From RGIG1927 sp045546275 (GTDB taxonomy: Bacteria; Bacillota; Clostridia; UMGS1883): a stretch of 64,000 nt of DNA. Of the stretch, positions 36,301 to 44,958 are shown piece after piece. The translations under genes were made by a program, and so were the position numbers. The notes under the pieces were generated by a model. That model saw only the letters and a program-made list of their open reading frames with translations, was not told the DNA's origin and ran no database searches. Each line of letters starts with the position of its first letter. Position 1 is the first letter of the stretch. The stretch spans positions 62,001-126,000 of the forward strand of contig JAZQCM010000006.1 in assembly GCA_045546275.1 (NCBI GenBank), read 5' to 3'.

Positions 36301-36372
36301 AAGAAATGTACTAATTAAGGCATTTTTGCCGTATAAAGTAGACAGATTGATGTCACTAAAAAAGGGAAAAAT

Positions 36373-36406
36373 AAAAACCTCAGACTTTTGTCTGAGGTTT
36401 TTTGCG
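36373..36406. terminator. Bidirectional terminator
   Basis: AAAAACCTCAGAC pairs with GTCTGAGGTTTTT around TTTT. T runs lie on both sides. It ends the minus-strand pectin operon, and any transcript from the orphan promoter at 36273. Confidence 0.85.
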
Positions 36407-36410
36407 TTTG

Positions 36411-37700
36411 TTAATTAACCTTTGCCATTGTCCAGCGCTGTTTGTAGCTGTCGTTTTTAGCTGCCTGCATAAGAGTGCCGTCGTCCTTTATTGTAAGATA
36501 TAAGGAGGAGTGAACGCTCTTTATGTAAAATGTGCCATCGTCGTTTTCTTCTAAAATCCAACGCTGATTAGTTTGTGAGCTTGTATTGTAGGTAATAACT
36601 GCACCGCCCTCGTCGTAGCTTCTGCCGGAAACATCAACGCTCTTTTTGGAGATAAGATTTGTCATAAGGTAAACGCTTTCGCCTACGGCAACAAGCTCCC
36701 ATTTTTCAGCGTCATTGCCCATTTTCAAACCGTCAGAGCCTGTGAGGAACATGGAATCAATGGAGAAGGTTCTGTACAAAGCATCTTCTTCAAAATCGGT
36801 TGCTGTGTCCTTTTCGGGGTCGTAATCAACAATAAGCTTTTCAGCCTTTTTCACAGGGAGAGTTGTGTATGAGTCAAAGGGAACAATGGACCACTTCTGG
36901 TTTTTTGAGCTATCGTCACGTGTGTTCTGGATAACCTTGCCCATGTAAGGTTCAATAGGAAGATGACAGCTTCTTGCACTTATAAGTGTACCACCTGCTA
37001 CATCTTCAATTAAAAACTTCTGGTTGTCACCTGTACCCTGCTCCCATGTAATAATGTTTACACCGGGTGTTGTGCCGTGTGCATTAACGTCAAGGTTAAA
37101 GCCTGTGGAAACAGCCTTTATGTGGTAGTAACCGTCAAATTCGGTTTTTACCAACTTAAACTTCTGACTGTCGGTTTTTGCAAAATCTTCTGTTACAAGA
37201 GCATTTCCTGTTGAGCTTAAAACCTTGCCTGTGCCACGGTTTACAATTACATAGGTTGTGTTTTCGTCAATAACTGTTTTTGCCACAGGAAGCACCGGTG
37301 TGGAAAGTGAAAGTGTTGCAGTTTCCTTGTCCCATGAAGCTTCCTTCTCAAGCATTTGTGCCACAAGGTGTGCAGGCATGTAAACTGTGCCGTTTTCGTT
37401 TTTAATTTCATCTGAATTGCTCTCGGGAGTGTACTTTTTGCCGTCAAGGTAAACGTTTACTGTTTCCGTCTTTTTTGCAAAAAGGTTAATACCGTTAATA
37501 AAAACGCTTTGTGTGTTTTCGTCTGTGTCAAAGGGTGCATTTATTGCCTTTGCAACCGATGAAAGGGGAATGTATGCTGTGGAGTCTTCAAAAAGCATAT
37601 TGCTTTTTATCTTTTTGCCGTCAATTTCAAGTGTTGCGGCAGAAGCACTCACAGAAAAAAGCATAAGTGCTACAAGTATAACCGATAGAATCTTTTTCAT
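36411..37700 (-). CDS. Secreted stalk domain and ricin-type lectin protein
   Basis: 429 residues: signal peptide (1-21), a copper-amine-oxidase-type stalk domain (about 22-128, DSTAYIPLSSVAKAINAPF and NGTVYMPAHLVAQMLEKEA), then ricin B-type trefoil sequence. QxW or QxF motifs are seen in DNQKFLI, KNQKWSI, TNQRWIL and YKQRWTM, suggesting one and a half to two trefoils from 130 to 429. No catalytic motif. Last gene of the GH105-to-lectin operon, 19 bp after the giant lyase, so it may bind rhamnogalacturonan or anchor the enzymes. AAGGAGG precedes the ATG. Confidence 0.85.
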   Translation of the reverse strand: MKKILSVILVALMLFSVSASAATLEIDGKKIKSNMLFEDSTAYIPLSSVAKAINAPFDTDENTQSVFINGINLFAKKTETVNVYLDGKKYTPESNSDEIKNENGTVYMPAHLVAQMLEKEASWDKETATLSLSTPVLPVAKTVIDENTTYVIVNRGTGKVLSSTGNALVTEDFAKTDSQKFKLVKTEFDGYYHIKAVSTGFNLDVNAHGTTPGVNIITWEQGTGDNQKFLIEDVAGGTLISARSCHLPIEPYMGKVIQNTRDDSSKNQKWSIVPFDSYTTLPVKKAEKLIVDYDPEKDTATDFEEDALYRTFSIDSMFLTGSDGLKMGNDAEKWELVAVGESVYLMTNLISKKSVDVSGRSYDEGGAVITYNTSSQTNQRWILEENDDGTFYIKSVHSSLYLTIKDDGTLMQAAKNDSYKQRWTMAKVN

Positions 37701-37719
37701 TTTTGTACCTCCTTTGAAA

Positions 37720-40700
37720 TTATTCAGCTAAAACACCCTTGTGCAAAATTGTGGAGAAGGGTGCAACAGTTACAAGGTTACCGTTTACAGAAACAGTCTT
37801 ATAGTCCTTTGTGCTGTTGTAAAGCTTTGTGTCAACGCCGTTTTCAAACACGTAAATGCCGGAAACAATCTTTGTAACTTCCATGTAGGGCTTACTGTCA
37901 AGGATTTTGTTTTCGCCAACATATTTACTGAATAGCTCAGCGCACTTCTTTGCGCCGTCAAAGCTTATGTGGAGCTTGTCTGCCATAACGTTGTTGTTAT
38001 AATCCCAAAGCTGATATGTTTTGGAAACGTATTCACGTCCAACTTCTGCAAAATGTTCACCAACAAGACTATTAAGGTCAACAAATGTGCAGCCTGTAGC
38101 CTTTGCAACTTCTTCGGGCACATTGAAGAAACCGCCGTTGTTGCCGTTGGGCTTTTCGTTTTCGCCGGCATTGCCCCATGAATAGCCAACTGAAGGCTGA
38201 GGCTTAACTAAAATTACGTTAATGCCCTTTGCCTGTGCTTTTGTTACCATATCGGTTAAAGCCTGGTTCATTGTATCATGGGTTTTGTCGTCTCGGTTAC
38301 GGTCATTTATACCAAACTGAATAATAAGTGTGTCACCAACGGAAGCTGTGTTTAAAACTGTGGGGAAAATGTAATCACGCCAGTTTCTTGCCCAGTCACC
38401 TGAGGATGCAAGGTTTACAACCTCATACTTGTCGGAAAGGAAGCGGTCCAAAACCTGACCCCAGCCTGTTCTTACTGTACCCGGTAAAATGTCTTTGTCG
38501 CAAACTGCGGGAATTACAGGGTAGTAGTTACAAAGTGTGGAGTCACCTGCAACAAATACCTTGGGCTTACGTGTGGTAATGGTGGGAGTTTTTGCCACTT
38601 CAATCTTTTCAAGTGTGAAGGATTTTTCAGTAAGCTTTATTTTTGCACCGTCTTTAACACAAAAGCCTGTAAATGTGTGGCGTGTGCCCATGGGTACGCC
38701 CACTGTGCCGTACATGTCGACATTTGCACCAACGTTAAAGCCGTTTATGTGAATGTTTGCACGGTTGTTTTCATTCTTTGTAAAAGTAAAATCATATGTG
38801 CCGTCGGGAAGGTCAATAAAGTAGTCTCCCTGAGCATTAATGCCACCAATGGGAGCAAATGTGAAAATGGGGCTTACTTCAACTGTAATTTCACTTTCGG
38901 AGCGGAGGGTAATTTTGCCGTCAACTGCTAAAGCTTCGGTAATAAGCACGTCTTCCATTTCTCTTGTTTTAACAAGATTGCCGTTTATTGTTACAACGCT
39001 GTTACCTTTTATTACAACACGGAATTTGTCGGCAAAGCCCCACTGGCGAACATCAAAGGCGTATTCGCCTGTGAATTTTGCGCTGTTGGAGTAAGCATCG
39101 TCCTTTCTTGCTGCCAGGTCAGAAATTACATTCAAGCCCTCTGCCACAAGCTCTGCAATCTTGAATGCACCGTGGAAGGAGAAATGAGTGTTGTCAGCAA
39201 CACCGTCGGGATACTTGGGGTATTCTCCGGGCTTTGAATGAAGGTAAAGCTTTGTGCTGCCTTCCAAGCCGTAGCTGTTTGCCAATTCGCGGCTGGATTT
39301 ATTAATGTCAAGTAAAAGGAGGTTATGCTTTTTTGCAGCATCACGAAGAAGTGACGCATAGCTTACTTCTTCGCCCGGCTCCCATATTTTTCCGCTTGCT
39401 TCGTCAAACCATCTGGACTGAGTCTGTGTTGCAATAATAACATTCAGACCCTTTTCAAGTGCAGGGTTAATATATTCATTGTCAAGCATAACAGTAAAGT
39501 CTTCGTGGCTTATGTATCTGTCAGGTTTGTTCCAGGTGCCGTCATTGTGACCGAACTGAATGATTACATAGTCGCCTTCTTTAGCATCGTTCAGAATTGA
39601 TGCCCATCTGCCCTCGTCAAAGAACTTCTTAAGGCTTCTGCCTGCCATGGCACGGTTTTCAATTATAACAGAATCGTCGAAAAATTCGTGTATCATCTGT
39701 CCCCAGCCTGCCTGTGGAGCCATGTTTTCACGGTAGGACTGAGCTGTTGAGTCGCCTGCTATAAAAATCTTCACTTTGTCACGCCTTGCCTTTCCTCGTG
39801 TAATGGTCACTGTTTTTGTTTCGTCGTTCCAGTTAACATTCATGCCAAAGGCTTCAACAATTACTCTTACAGGAACCATTGTTCTGTCGTTCATAATAAG
39901 ACTTTCGGTGTCCATTTGTTTTTCTTCGCCGTTTAATGTGTAAAGCTTTGTGCCGATTTTTGTAACAAACACAGTGCCGTCCTTTTCGATTGTAACAACA
40001 CCGTTGTCATAGCTAACAGTTGCATCAAATGCTTCGGATATAAAACGGAGCGGAACCATTGTACGACTGTTTGCAATAAACGCAGGTGCATCAAGGGGCA
40101 CCTTCCAGCCGTTAATGTCAGCTTTATCGGAATCGATTGTAAGCTGAACACCGCTTTCAAGGTAATAGCTCAAATGTGGTGGCTGGTTATAGCTACTGTT
40201 CTGCCACACAATACCCATGAGGTAAACATGGTCTGTCATAAGGGGAGCTATTGAAAATTCTGTGGGGATAGTTGTTGTATAAATTCTGACTGCGCTGTTA
40301 TCCTGCGTTCTCCAGATAACTTCTTCACGCCAGTCGCCCAAAAAGTCTGCTTGTAAGCAGGGGTTGGACTTACTTCCGTTATTAGCGGCACAACCCTCAT
40401 TCCAGGTGTCAAGAAGAAGCTCGCCGTGACCCTCCTGGTTTACATCGGTAATGCCTGTACCGCCCAAATATTCGTCGTATAAGTCGCCGTCCCAGTAAAT
40501 GCGGAAGTTCTGACCGCAGTCGTCAACATCGGTAACAGTTTCGCCGTAAGAATTGATTCTTCTTGCACCACTGCCCACGTTAACAATAAAGTTGCCGCGG
40601 AAGTTGCCGGGGTTAGAAATCATGCCTCTGCCGGTGTCTTTGCCTGCAGGAATATCAAAGAGAACATCGCCTGTGCCTGCATCAAAAATTGTGTAACCGT

Positions 40701-41886
40701 ATTCGCCGCCCTCGTGCACGGAAAAATATTCCATACCGTCGTTGTCGGGGTCAAAGTCGCCTAAGTGCTGAGCGTCGCCGTGACCCTCATAGGAGCACCA
40801 AAGCACGGAAAGGTCGTGGTCAAGAGTAAGTGAACCAAGGAAAATTTCGTCTTTTCCATCGTTATCGGCATCGCCAACAGAAAGGTTGTGGTTGCCCTGA
40901 CCTATGTATTTATCGTTGCCTTCATCCATTGTGTCAAAGCGTAATGCTTTTGTGAGCTCACCATTTTTATAGGTATATGCTGCCACAACTGTTCTTCCGG
41001 GGCCCTTGCCGGCTTTGCCGCCATAGTAGCCACGCTGTGTAACAAGGTGAGGTGTAACACCGTCAAGATATGCAACACATGCATTGTAGCGTTCGCTACG
41101 ATTGCCCGCTGTGTCGCCGAAAATGGCGGTAGAGGGCTCGTTGTTCTGAGGGTCATAGGGCACACGTGCTACTTCCTTACCTGTTGCGCCTTCAAAAACG
41201 CTTAAGAACAAAGGACCGTCAATGTTTTTACCGCACCATACATTTGTGTAAACAGCGTTGGGGTCGCCAATAACAACGCCTGTGCCGTCAACTGTGCCGT
41301 CGCAGGTACGAAGTGCAACCTCGGCTTTGCCGTCTGAGTCCAAGTCATACACAACCATCTGTGTGTCGTGTGCACCTGCACGCACATTTATACCCATGTC
41401 AATTCTCCACATAAAGGTGCCGTCAAGCTTGTAGGCATCAATGTACACCTTGTCGGAATTGCCGCCTGTTGCGGCATCCTTGGAGTCACTAGGGTCCCAT
41501 TTCAAAACAATTTCATATTCACCGTCGCCGTCAAGGTCGTCGATTGCGCAGTCGTTGGGTGAATATGTAACACCCTCACGTGTAGGAGTGGGTGCCTTAA
41601 CGGGAATTTCAAGGTATCCCTTTTCCCAAACCTTAACAGGCTCCTTGCCTTCAAGGTTATAAACCGAATTTGAAGTGCCTGAAGTATCAAGGTAGTTTGT
41701 TTTATTTGTTGTAAGTATTACTTCGCCGTCACGCATAAGTGTGTAGCTGTCGTTTACATGCTGCCATGAAAGGTAAACACCATTGTCTACCTTAACGGCA
41801 ACTAAACCGCCACTGGGGGAGGCAAGTGCCGTGATTGCCACAAAAGACAACATCAACACAATAATTGTACTTATTAACTTTTTCAT
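37720..41886 (-). CDS. Giant secreted PL11 rhamnogalacturonan lyase with stalk and two SGNH esterase domains
   Basis: 1388 residues. Signal peptide (1-22). PL11 rhamnogalacturonan lyase propeller about 23-585: calcium-type DLDGDGEYEIVLKWDPSDSKD, MWRIDMGINVRAGAHDTQ, GQGNHNLSVGDADNDGKDE, and SYNQPPHLSYYLE near its end. Stalk domain about 586-697 (NSRTMVPLRFISEAFDATV and NDRTMVPVRVIVEAFGMNV). First SGNH hydrolase about 705-920: IAGDSTAQSY, GWGQ, QFGHNDG, and D/H in DNTHFSFHGA. A linker domain about 920-1090. Second SGNH hydrolase about 1105-1310: VAGDSTLCNYY, GWGQVLD, QFGINDR, DKLHISFDGA. Both resemble CE12 rhamnogalacturonan acetylesterases. One chain would thus cut and deacetylate rhamnogalacturonan I. 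ATG 41886 is 9 bp after AGAGAGG; ATG 41895 abuts it. Confidence 0.9.
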   Translation of the reverse strand: MKKLISTIIVLMLSFVAITALASPSGGLVAVKVDNGVYLSWQHVNDSYTLMRDGEVILTTNKTNYLDTSGTSNSVYNLEGKEPVKVWEKGYLEIPVKAPTPTREGVTYSPNDCAIDDLDGDGEYEIVLKWDPSDSKDAATGGNSDKVYIDAYKLDGTFMWRIDMGINVRAGAHDTQMVVYDLDSDGKAEVALRTCDGTVDGTGVVIGDPNAVYTNVWCGKNIDGPLFLSVFEGATGKEVARVPYDPQNNEPSTAIFGDTAGNRSERYNACVAYLDGVTPHLVTQRGYYGGKAGKGPGRTVVAAYTYKNGELTKALRFDTMDEGNDKYIGQGNHNLSVGDADNDGKDEIFLGSLTLDHDLSVLWCSYEGHGDAQHLGDFDPDNDGMEYFSVHEGGEYGYTIFDAGTGDVLFDIPAGKDTGRGMISNPGNFRGNFIVNVGSGARRINSYGETVTDVDDCGQNFRIYWDGDLYDEYLGGTGITDVNQEGHGELLLDTWNEGCAANNGSKSNPCLQADFLGDWREEVIWRTQDNSAVRIYTTTIPTEFSIAPLMTDHVYLMGIVWQNSSYNQPPHLSYYLESGVQLTIDSDKADINGWKVPLDAPAFIANSRTMVPLRFISEAFDATVSYDNGVVTIEKDGTVFVTKIGTKLYTLNGEEKQMDTESLIMNDRTMVPVRVIVEAFGMNVNWNDETKTVTITRGKARRDKVKIFIAGDSTAQSYRENMAPQAGWGQMIHEFFDDSVIIENRAMAGRSLKKFFDEGRWASILNDAKEGDYVIIQFGHNDGTWNKPDRYISHEDFTVMLDNEYINPALEKGLNVIIATQTQSRWFDEASGKIWEPGEEVSYASLLRDAAKKHNLLLLDINKSSRELANSYGLEGSTKLYLHSKPGEYPKYPDGVADNTHFSFHGAFKIAELVAEGLNVISDLAARKDDAYSNSAKFTGEYAFDVRQWGFADKFRVVIKGNSVVTINGNLVKTREMEDVLITEALAVDGKITLRSESEITVEVSPIFTFAPIGGINAQGDYFIDLPDGTYDFTFTKNENNRANIHINGFNVGANVDMYGTVGVPMGTRHTFTGFCVKDGAKIKLTEKSFTLEKIEVAKTPTITTRKPKVFVAGDSTLCNYYPVIPAVCDKDILPGTVRTGWGQVLDRFLSDKYEVVNLASSGDWARNWRDYIFPTVLNTASVGDTLIIQFGINDRNRDDKTHDTMNQALTDMVTKAQAKGINVILVKPQPSVGYSWGNAGENEKPNGNNGGFFNVPEEVAKATGCTFVDLNSLVGEHFAEVGREYVSKTYQLWDYNNNVMADKLHISFDGAKKCAELFSKYVGENKILDSKPYMEVTKIVSGIYVFENGVDTKLYNSTKDYKTVSVNGNLVTVAPFSTILHKGVLAE

Positions 41887-41901
41887 TTTTCCCATCCTCT
41901 C

Positions 41902-43140
41902 TTATTCTTTGTTGTAAGCTTCTCCGCCCCAGTAGCGGGTGTTGTTATAAAGCCTCTTGGGCTGGGGAAGAGTTTTGTTCTGTGTTTTTGTTATGTCAAT
42001 GTCCTTTGAAGAATAAATAATTGCTTCATCGTTTGAATATACAATAAGCTGGTCTGTACCGCTGTCCACCAAATCGCCCCATGCAACATAGCCGTCAAAG
42101 GGGAAGTCAAAAATAGTATTAAGGTAGCCGTCGTAAACAGCGTTGGGCATTCCGCCGCCACGGCGATATGCCAGTATGTGGTCGGTGTGGTTGCCGTCAA
42201 GGTTATTTATAACTGTGCATACACTGCTCCAACCGGGGATAGTACGCTTTTCCTTGTAAAGACATTCCCCCGTTGACGAAACAAGGAAAATGCCGTCAAG
42301 CCCGGGGTTTGAACGGTCAATACGGTCAAGACCGCAAATTTCCAGGCCCGGAAGCTCAGGGCGTAAATTACCAATTGCCACATTCTGGCTTTCAACAGTG
42401 TCGGTAAAGCGCCAAAGGAGCTTGCCGTCATTTGAGTATGCTGTGAAATCCTCGCCACCTATAACAACTTCCATTTTGCCGTCCTGGTTAATATCTCCAA
42501 CCCATATACAGTCAGCGTGGTCCTTCATGTCGATTGTCCAAAGAGTTTCGCCCTTATTGTTCAAAACCTCGTAGCCCAAGATAACCTCGTCAATGCCATC
42601 GCCGTTTAAGTCATAGCACCAGGGGTAGTGACCTGTGTTGCCTTCGTGCTCCCACATCACGTTAAATTCTTTGTCAAGTGCCCACGCTTTGTGGTAGCGG
42701 TTTTTAACAATAATATTCTGTGCATAGCCGCTGCCTTCCAAATCGCAAATCATAATACAGTCGTGAGCGTGCTCATCGGGAAGAGGGTGCTTTGAAATAA
42801 AGGAGCCGTCCTTACCGTTAAAAATACACAAATGGTCATCCATTGCACAAATGATTTCAAGCTGACCATCTTTGTTTATGTCGTATACCTGGCAGGGAAT
42901 GTCAGCACCGCTGCCCTGAGCGTCGGGGTCAACTTCGCCAATCTGCCAGAGCACATTGCCTTCAAGGTCAAAGGCTGTTACCGCCTGCACACTGTGGGGC
43001 CAGTACCTGTCGTCAAAGTGTGAGTCGGGCTGAACCATAAGAATTTCCATTCTTCCGTCGTTATTAACATCCCCAAGCCACATTCGGCAGAATTTACCTG
43101 CCTTTGTCAAATCAAGTTTTGTTATTTGTTTCAAAGTCAT
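41902..43140 (-). CDS. Cytoplasmic FG-GAP/calcium-loop beta-propeller, rhamnogalacturonan-lyase-like
   Basis: 412 residues with no signal peptide. Repeated blades carry calcium-type loops: GDVNNDGRMEIL, YDINKDGQLEII, YDLNGDGIDEVI and GDINQDGKMEVV, with WPHSVQAVTAFDLEGNVLWQ and similar outer strands. Such loops and the propeller occur in FG-GAP/VCBS proteins and in PL11 lyases, but the PL11 catalytic segments of its neighbours are absent, so lyase activity is unproven. Position between GH105 and PL11 argues for a role in handling rhamnogalacturonan oligomers inside the cell. GAAAGG lies ahead of the ATG. Confidence 0.75.
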   Translation of the reverse strand: MTLKQITKLDLTKAGKFCRMWLGDVNNDGRMEILMVQPDSHFDDRYWPHSVQAVTAFDLEGNVLWQIGEVDPDAQGSGADIPCQVYDINKDGQLEIICAMDDHLCIFNGKDGSFISKHPLPDEHAHDCIMICDLEGSGYAQNIIVKNRYHKAWALDKEFNVMWEHEGNTGHYPWCYDLNGDGIDEVILGYEVLNNKGETLWTIDMKDHADCIWVGDINQDGKMEVVIGGEDFTAYSNDGKLLWRFTDTVESQNVAIGNLRPELPGLEICGLDRIDRSNPGLDGIFLVSSTGECLYKEKRTIPGWSSVCTVINNLDGNHTDHILAYRRGGGMPNAVYDGYLNTIFDFPFDGYVAWGDLVDSGTDQLIVYSNDEAIIYSSKDIDITKTQNKTLPQPKRLYNNTRYWGGEAYNKE

Positions 43141-43162
43141 AATAAATCATTCCTTTCAGTTG

Positions 43163-44809
43163 TTAGTTAAGAACTTCATAAATTGAAAGTAAAACAATTC
43201 CTATACCGTGAGTGTCATTATCACGGGGGAGTAAGTCGTACTTATAATAGTCGTTTGAAAACGAAAATTCGCTGCCTCGGCAAACCCCGTAAAGATTGCC
43301 TTCTTCGTCAACGCAGTTTGTCAAAATGCTTTCAACTGCTTTAACTGCCGAAGCTTTGTATTCTTCACCCAACAAACCCCATCGGTAGCCTCGCATAAAG
43401 GAGCAGGCAAACATTGCCGTACAGCTTGTTTCAAGGTAAGCCTCGTAATCGTCAATAACCTGGTGCCATCTGCCGTCTGGTGACTGGTGGGCAAGATAAC
43501 CCTTTGCAAGAGTTACAAAAAATTCCTCAAGAAAGCCTCTTTCACGGTGGCTTTTCGGAAGTGCTTCCAAAAGCTCAGTTAAAGAGAATATAAACCAGCC
43601 GTTGCCACGACCCCAGGGCACAAGTGTGGGGATGCCATGGCGAAGGTCATACACATGACTCATCAAATTCCTGTTTTCCATGTAAAGCCACTTTTTAAAC
43701 TGCTTGAACTGGTTTATGGCATCGTTTATGTATTTTTCCTCACCTGTGATTTTGTATCGTCTCACAAGGAAAGGCACGCTCATGTACATGTCATCAAGCC
43801 ACATTGTTTCGTTGTGGAAACTGTGGAGCTGATGCTGTCTTGAAAAAGAACCGTCTTCATTTCTGGGTTGAACCTTTTCAATATAGTCAGATACGAAATC
43901 GCAGATTTTTTTACTGTCAATGTTATAAAGAAGAGTTGCCTCTTCAACTGCTGCACAAAACGCACCGCAATCGTCCAAGGAGTCGATGCTGGTTAAAAGG
44001 TTGTGCAAGCTTGTTGCACCGCCATGAGTTTTTTTATCCCACATTGCATAGTCAAAGGTGTCAACGGTTCTTTGTATGTGGTTTTTGGTGTAGCTTCTTA
44101 TTGTATTGTCATTCAAAAGCTCACCTGTACGCATTAACCCATACATTACAACTCCCAACGGATAATTCCATCTGCCAAAGTTGCCCTTTGCATAGTAGGG
44201 GCGTATCCACATATCGTCCTTTGGCAATTTTCTTGCATTTTCATTTTCGGGATTTAAAATTTCCTTTTTTTCGTCCTCGGACAAGGCTTTGTCCCACTTG
44301 TAAAGCTCCGGAAGCCAATTGCCGTTATTTAATCTGTAAACACAACCCTCCTGGTTATAATCATCGGGTCGCATAAAAATGTAATCCCACTTTGCAAGGT
44401 GTGTGCCGAAAATACAACCAAAGCCTAAAGCGGTTTTTTTGAACTTAAGCTCAATTTCATTAACACCCTTTTTCACCGGCACATTCAAACGATTGTCAAT
44501 GTGATTGTTTCTTTCGGTGAAAATATCCGACTGAAAAAGCTTTTCGCCATTCACAAAAAGAGTGGTTGTTCCCAAAAGGGAAATACTCATGCCTATTGAC
44601 CCATTTCCCTCGGAAAGGTAAACGCATTTTAATTCTGCACTATCGCCAATTTCAGCCTGGGGAAAAATTTTATTCATATCGGCAACGTATCGGTAGTCAC
44701 TGCCTCTCACAACACCATTTGAATAAAAGGCCTTGTAGGAAAGGTCACACTCAGGGTTTTCGCTCATATATCGATATGAAATTTTTTTCGCAAAATCCAA
44801 TAAATCCAT
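43163..44809 (-). CDS. GH105 unsaturated rhamnogalacturonyl hydrolase with N-terminal beta domain
   Basis: 548 residues, no signal peptide. Residues 1-150 look like a beta-sandwich accessory domain (GMSISLLGTTTLFVNGEKLF). The rest is an (alpha/alpha)6 barrel of the YteR/YesR family: FHNETMWLDDMYMSVPFL near 333 with the catalytic Asp region, GRGNGWFIFSLTELLEALP near 397, PDGRWHQVIDD near 442 and ETSCTAMFACSFMRG near 457. It hydrolyses the unsaturated galacturonyl-rhamnose product of PL11 lyases. First gene of the minus-strand pectin operon; ATG 44809 is 7 bp after AAAGGAAG. Confidence 0.9.
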   Translation of the reverse strand: MDLLDFAKKISYRYMSENPECDLSYKAFYSNGVVRGSDYRYVADMNKIFPQAEIGDSAELKCVYLSEGNGSIGMSISLLGTTTLFVNGEKLFQSDIFTERNNHIDNRLNVPVKKGVNEIELKFKKTALGFGCIFGTHLAKWDYIFMRPDDYNQEGCVYRLNNGNWLPELYKWDKALSEDEKKEILNPENENARKLPKDDMWIRPYYAKGNFGRWNYPLGVVMYGLMRTGELLNDNTIRSYTKNHIQRTVDTFDYAMWDKKTHGGATSLHNLLTSIDSLDDCGAFCAAVEEATLLYNIDSKKICDFVSDYIEKVQPRNEDGSFSRQHQLHSFHNETMWLDDMYMSVPFLVRRYKITGEEKYINDAINQFKQFKKWLYMENRNLMSHVYDLRHGIPTLVPWGRGNGWFIFSLTELLEALPKSHRERGFLEEFFVTLAKGYLAHQSPDGRWHQVIDDYEAYLETSCTAMFACSFMRGYRWGLLGEEYKASAVKAVESILTNCVDEEGNLYGVCRGSEFSFSNDYYKYDLLPRDNDTHGIGIVLLSIYEVLN

Positions 44810-44861
44810 ACTTTCACTTCCTTTGATTTTATAATACCGCATCAAAAACTGATTTTCTATA

Positions 44862-44878
44862 TGAAAATGTTGTGAAAA
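44862..44878. promoter_or_regulatory. Candidate AraC-family operator half-sites
   Basis: TGAAAAT occurs twice with starts 10 bp apart (44862 and 44872), one helical turn, between the divergent GH105 operon and the AraC regulator. Direct-repeat half-sites on one face of the helix are usual for AraC regulators. Confidence 0.4.
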
Positions 44879-44901
44879 TATTGGTAATTGTGACATGAAC
44901 G

Positions 44902-44931
44902 TTGACAAAACATTAGATTTTGCGATATTCT
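44902..44931 (+). promoter_or_regulatory. Putative promoter of the AraC regulator gene
   Basis: TTGACA and TATTCT are separated by 18 bp, 27 bp upstream of the TTG start. The minus-strand operon shows no comparable -35 box, consistent with activator dependence. Confidence 0.5.
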
Positions 44932-44958
44932 AAGTGTGTAAACAAGGATGTGATATAA

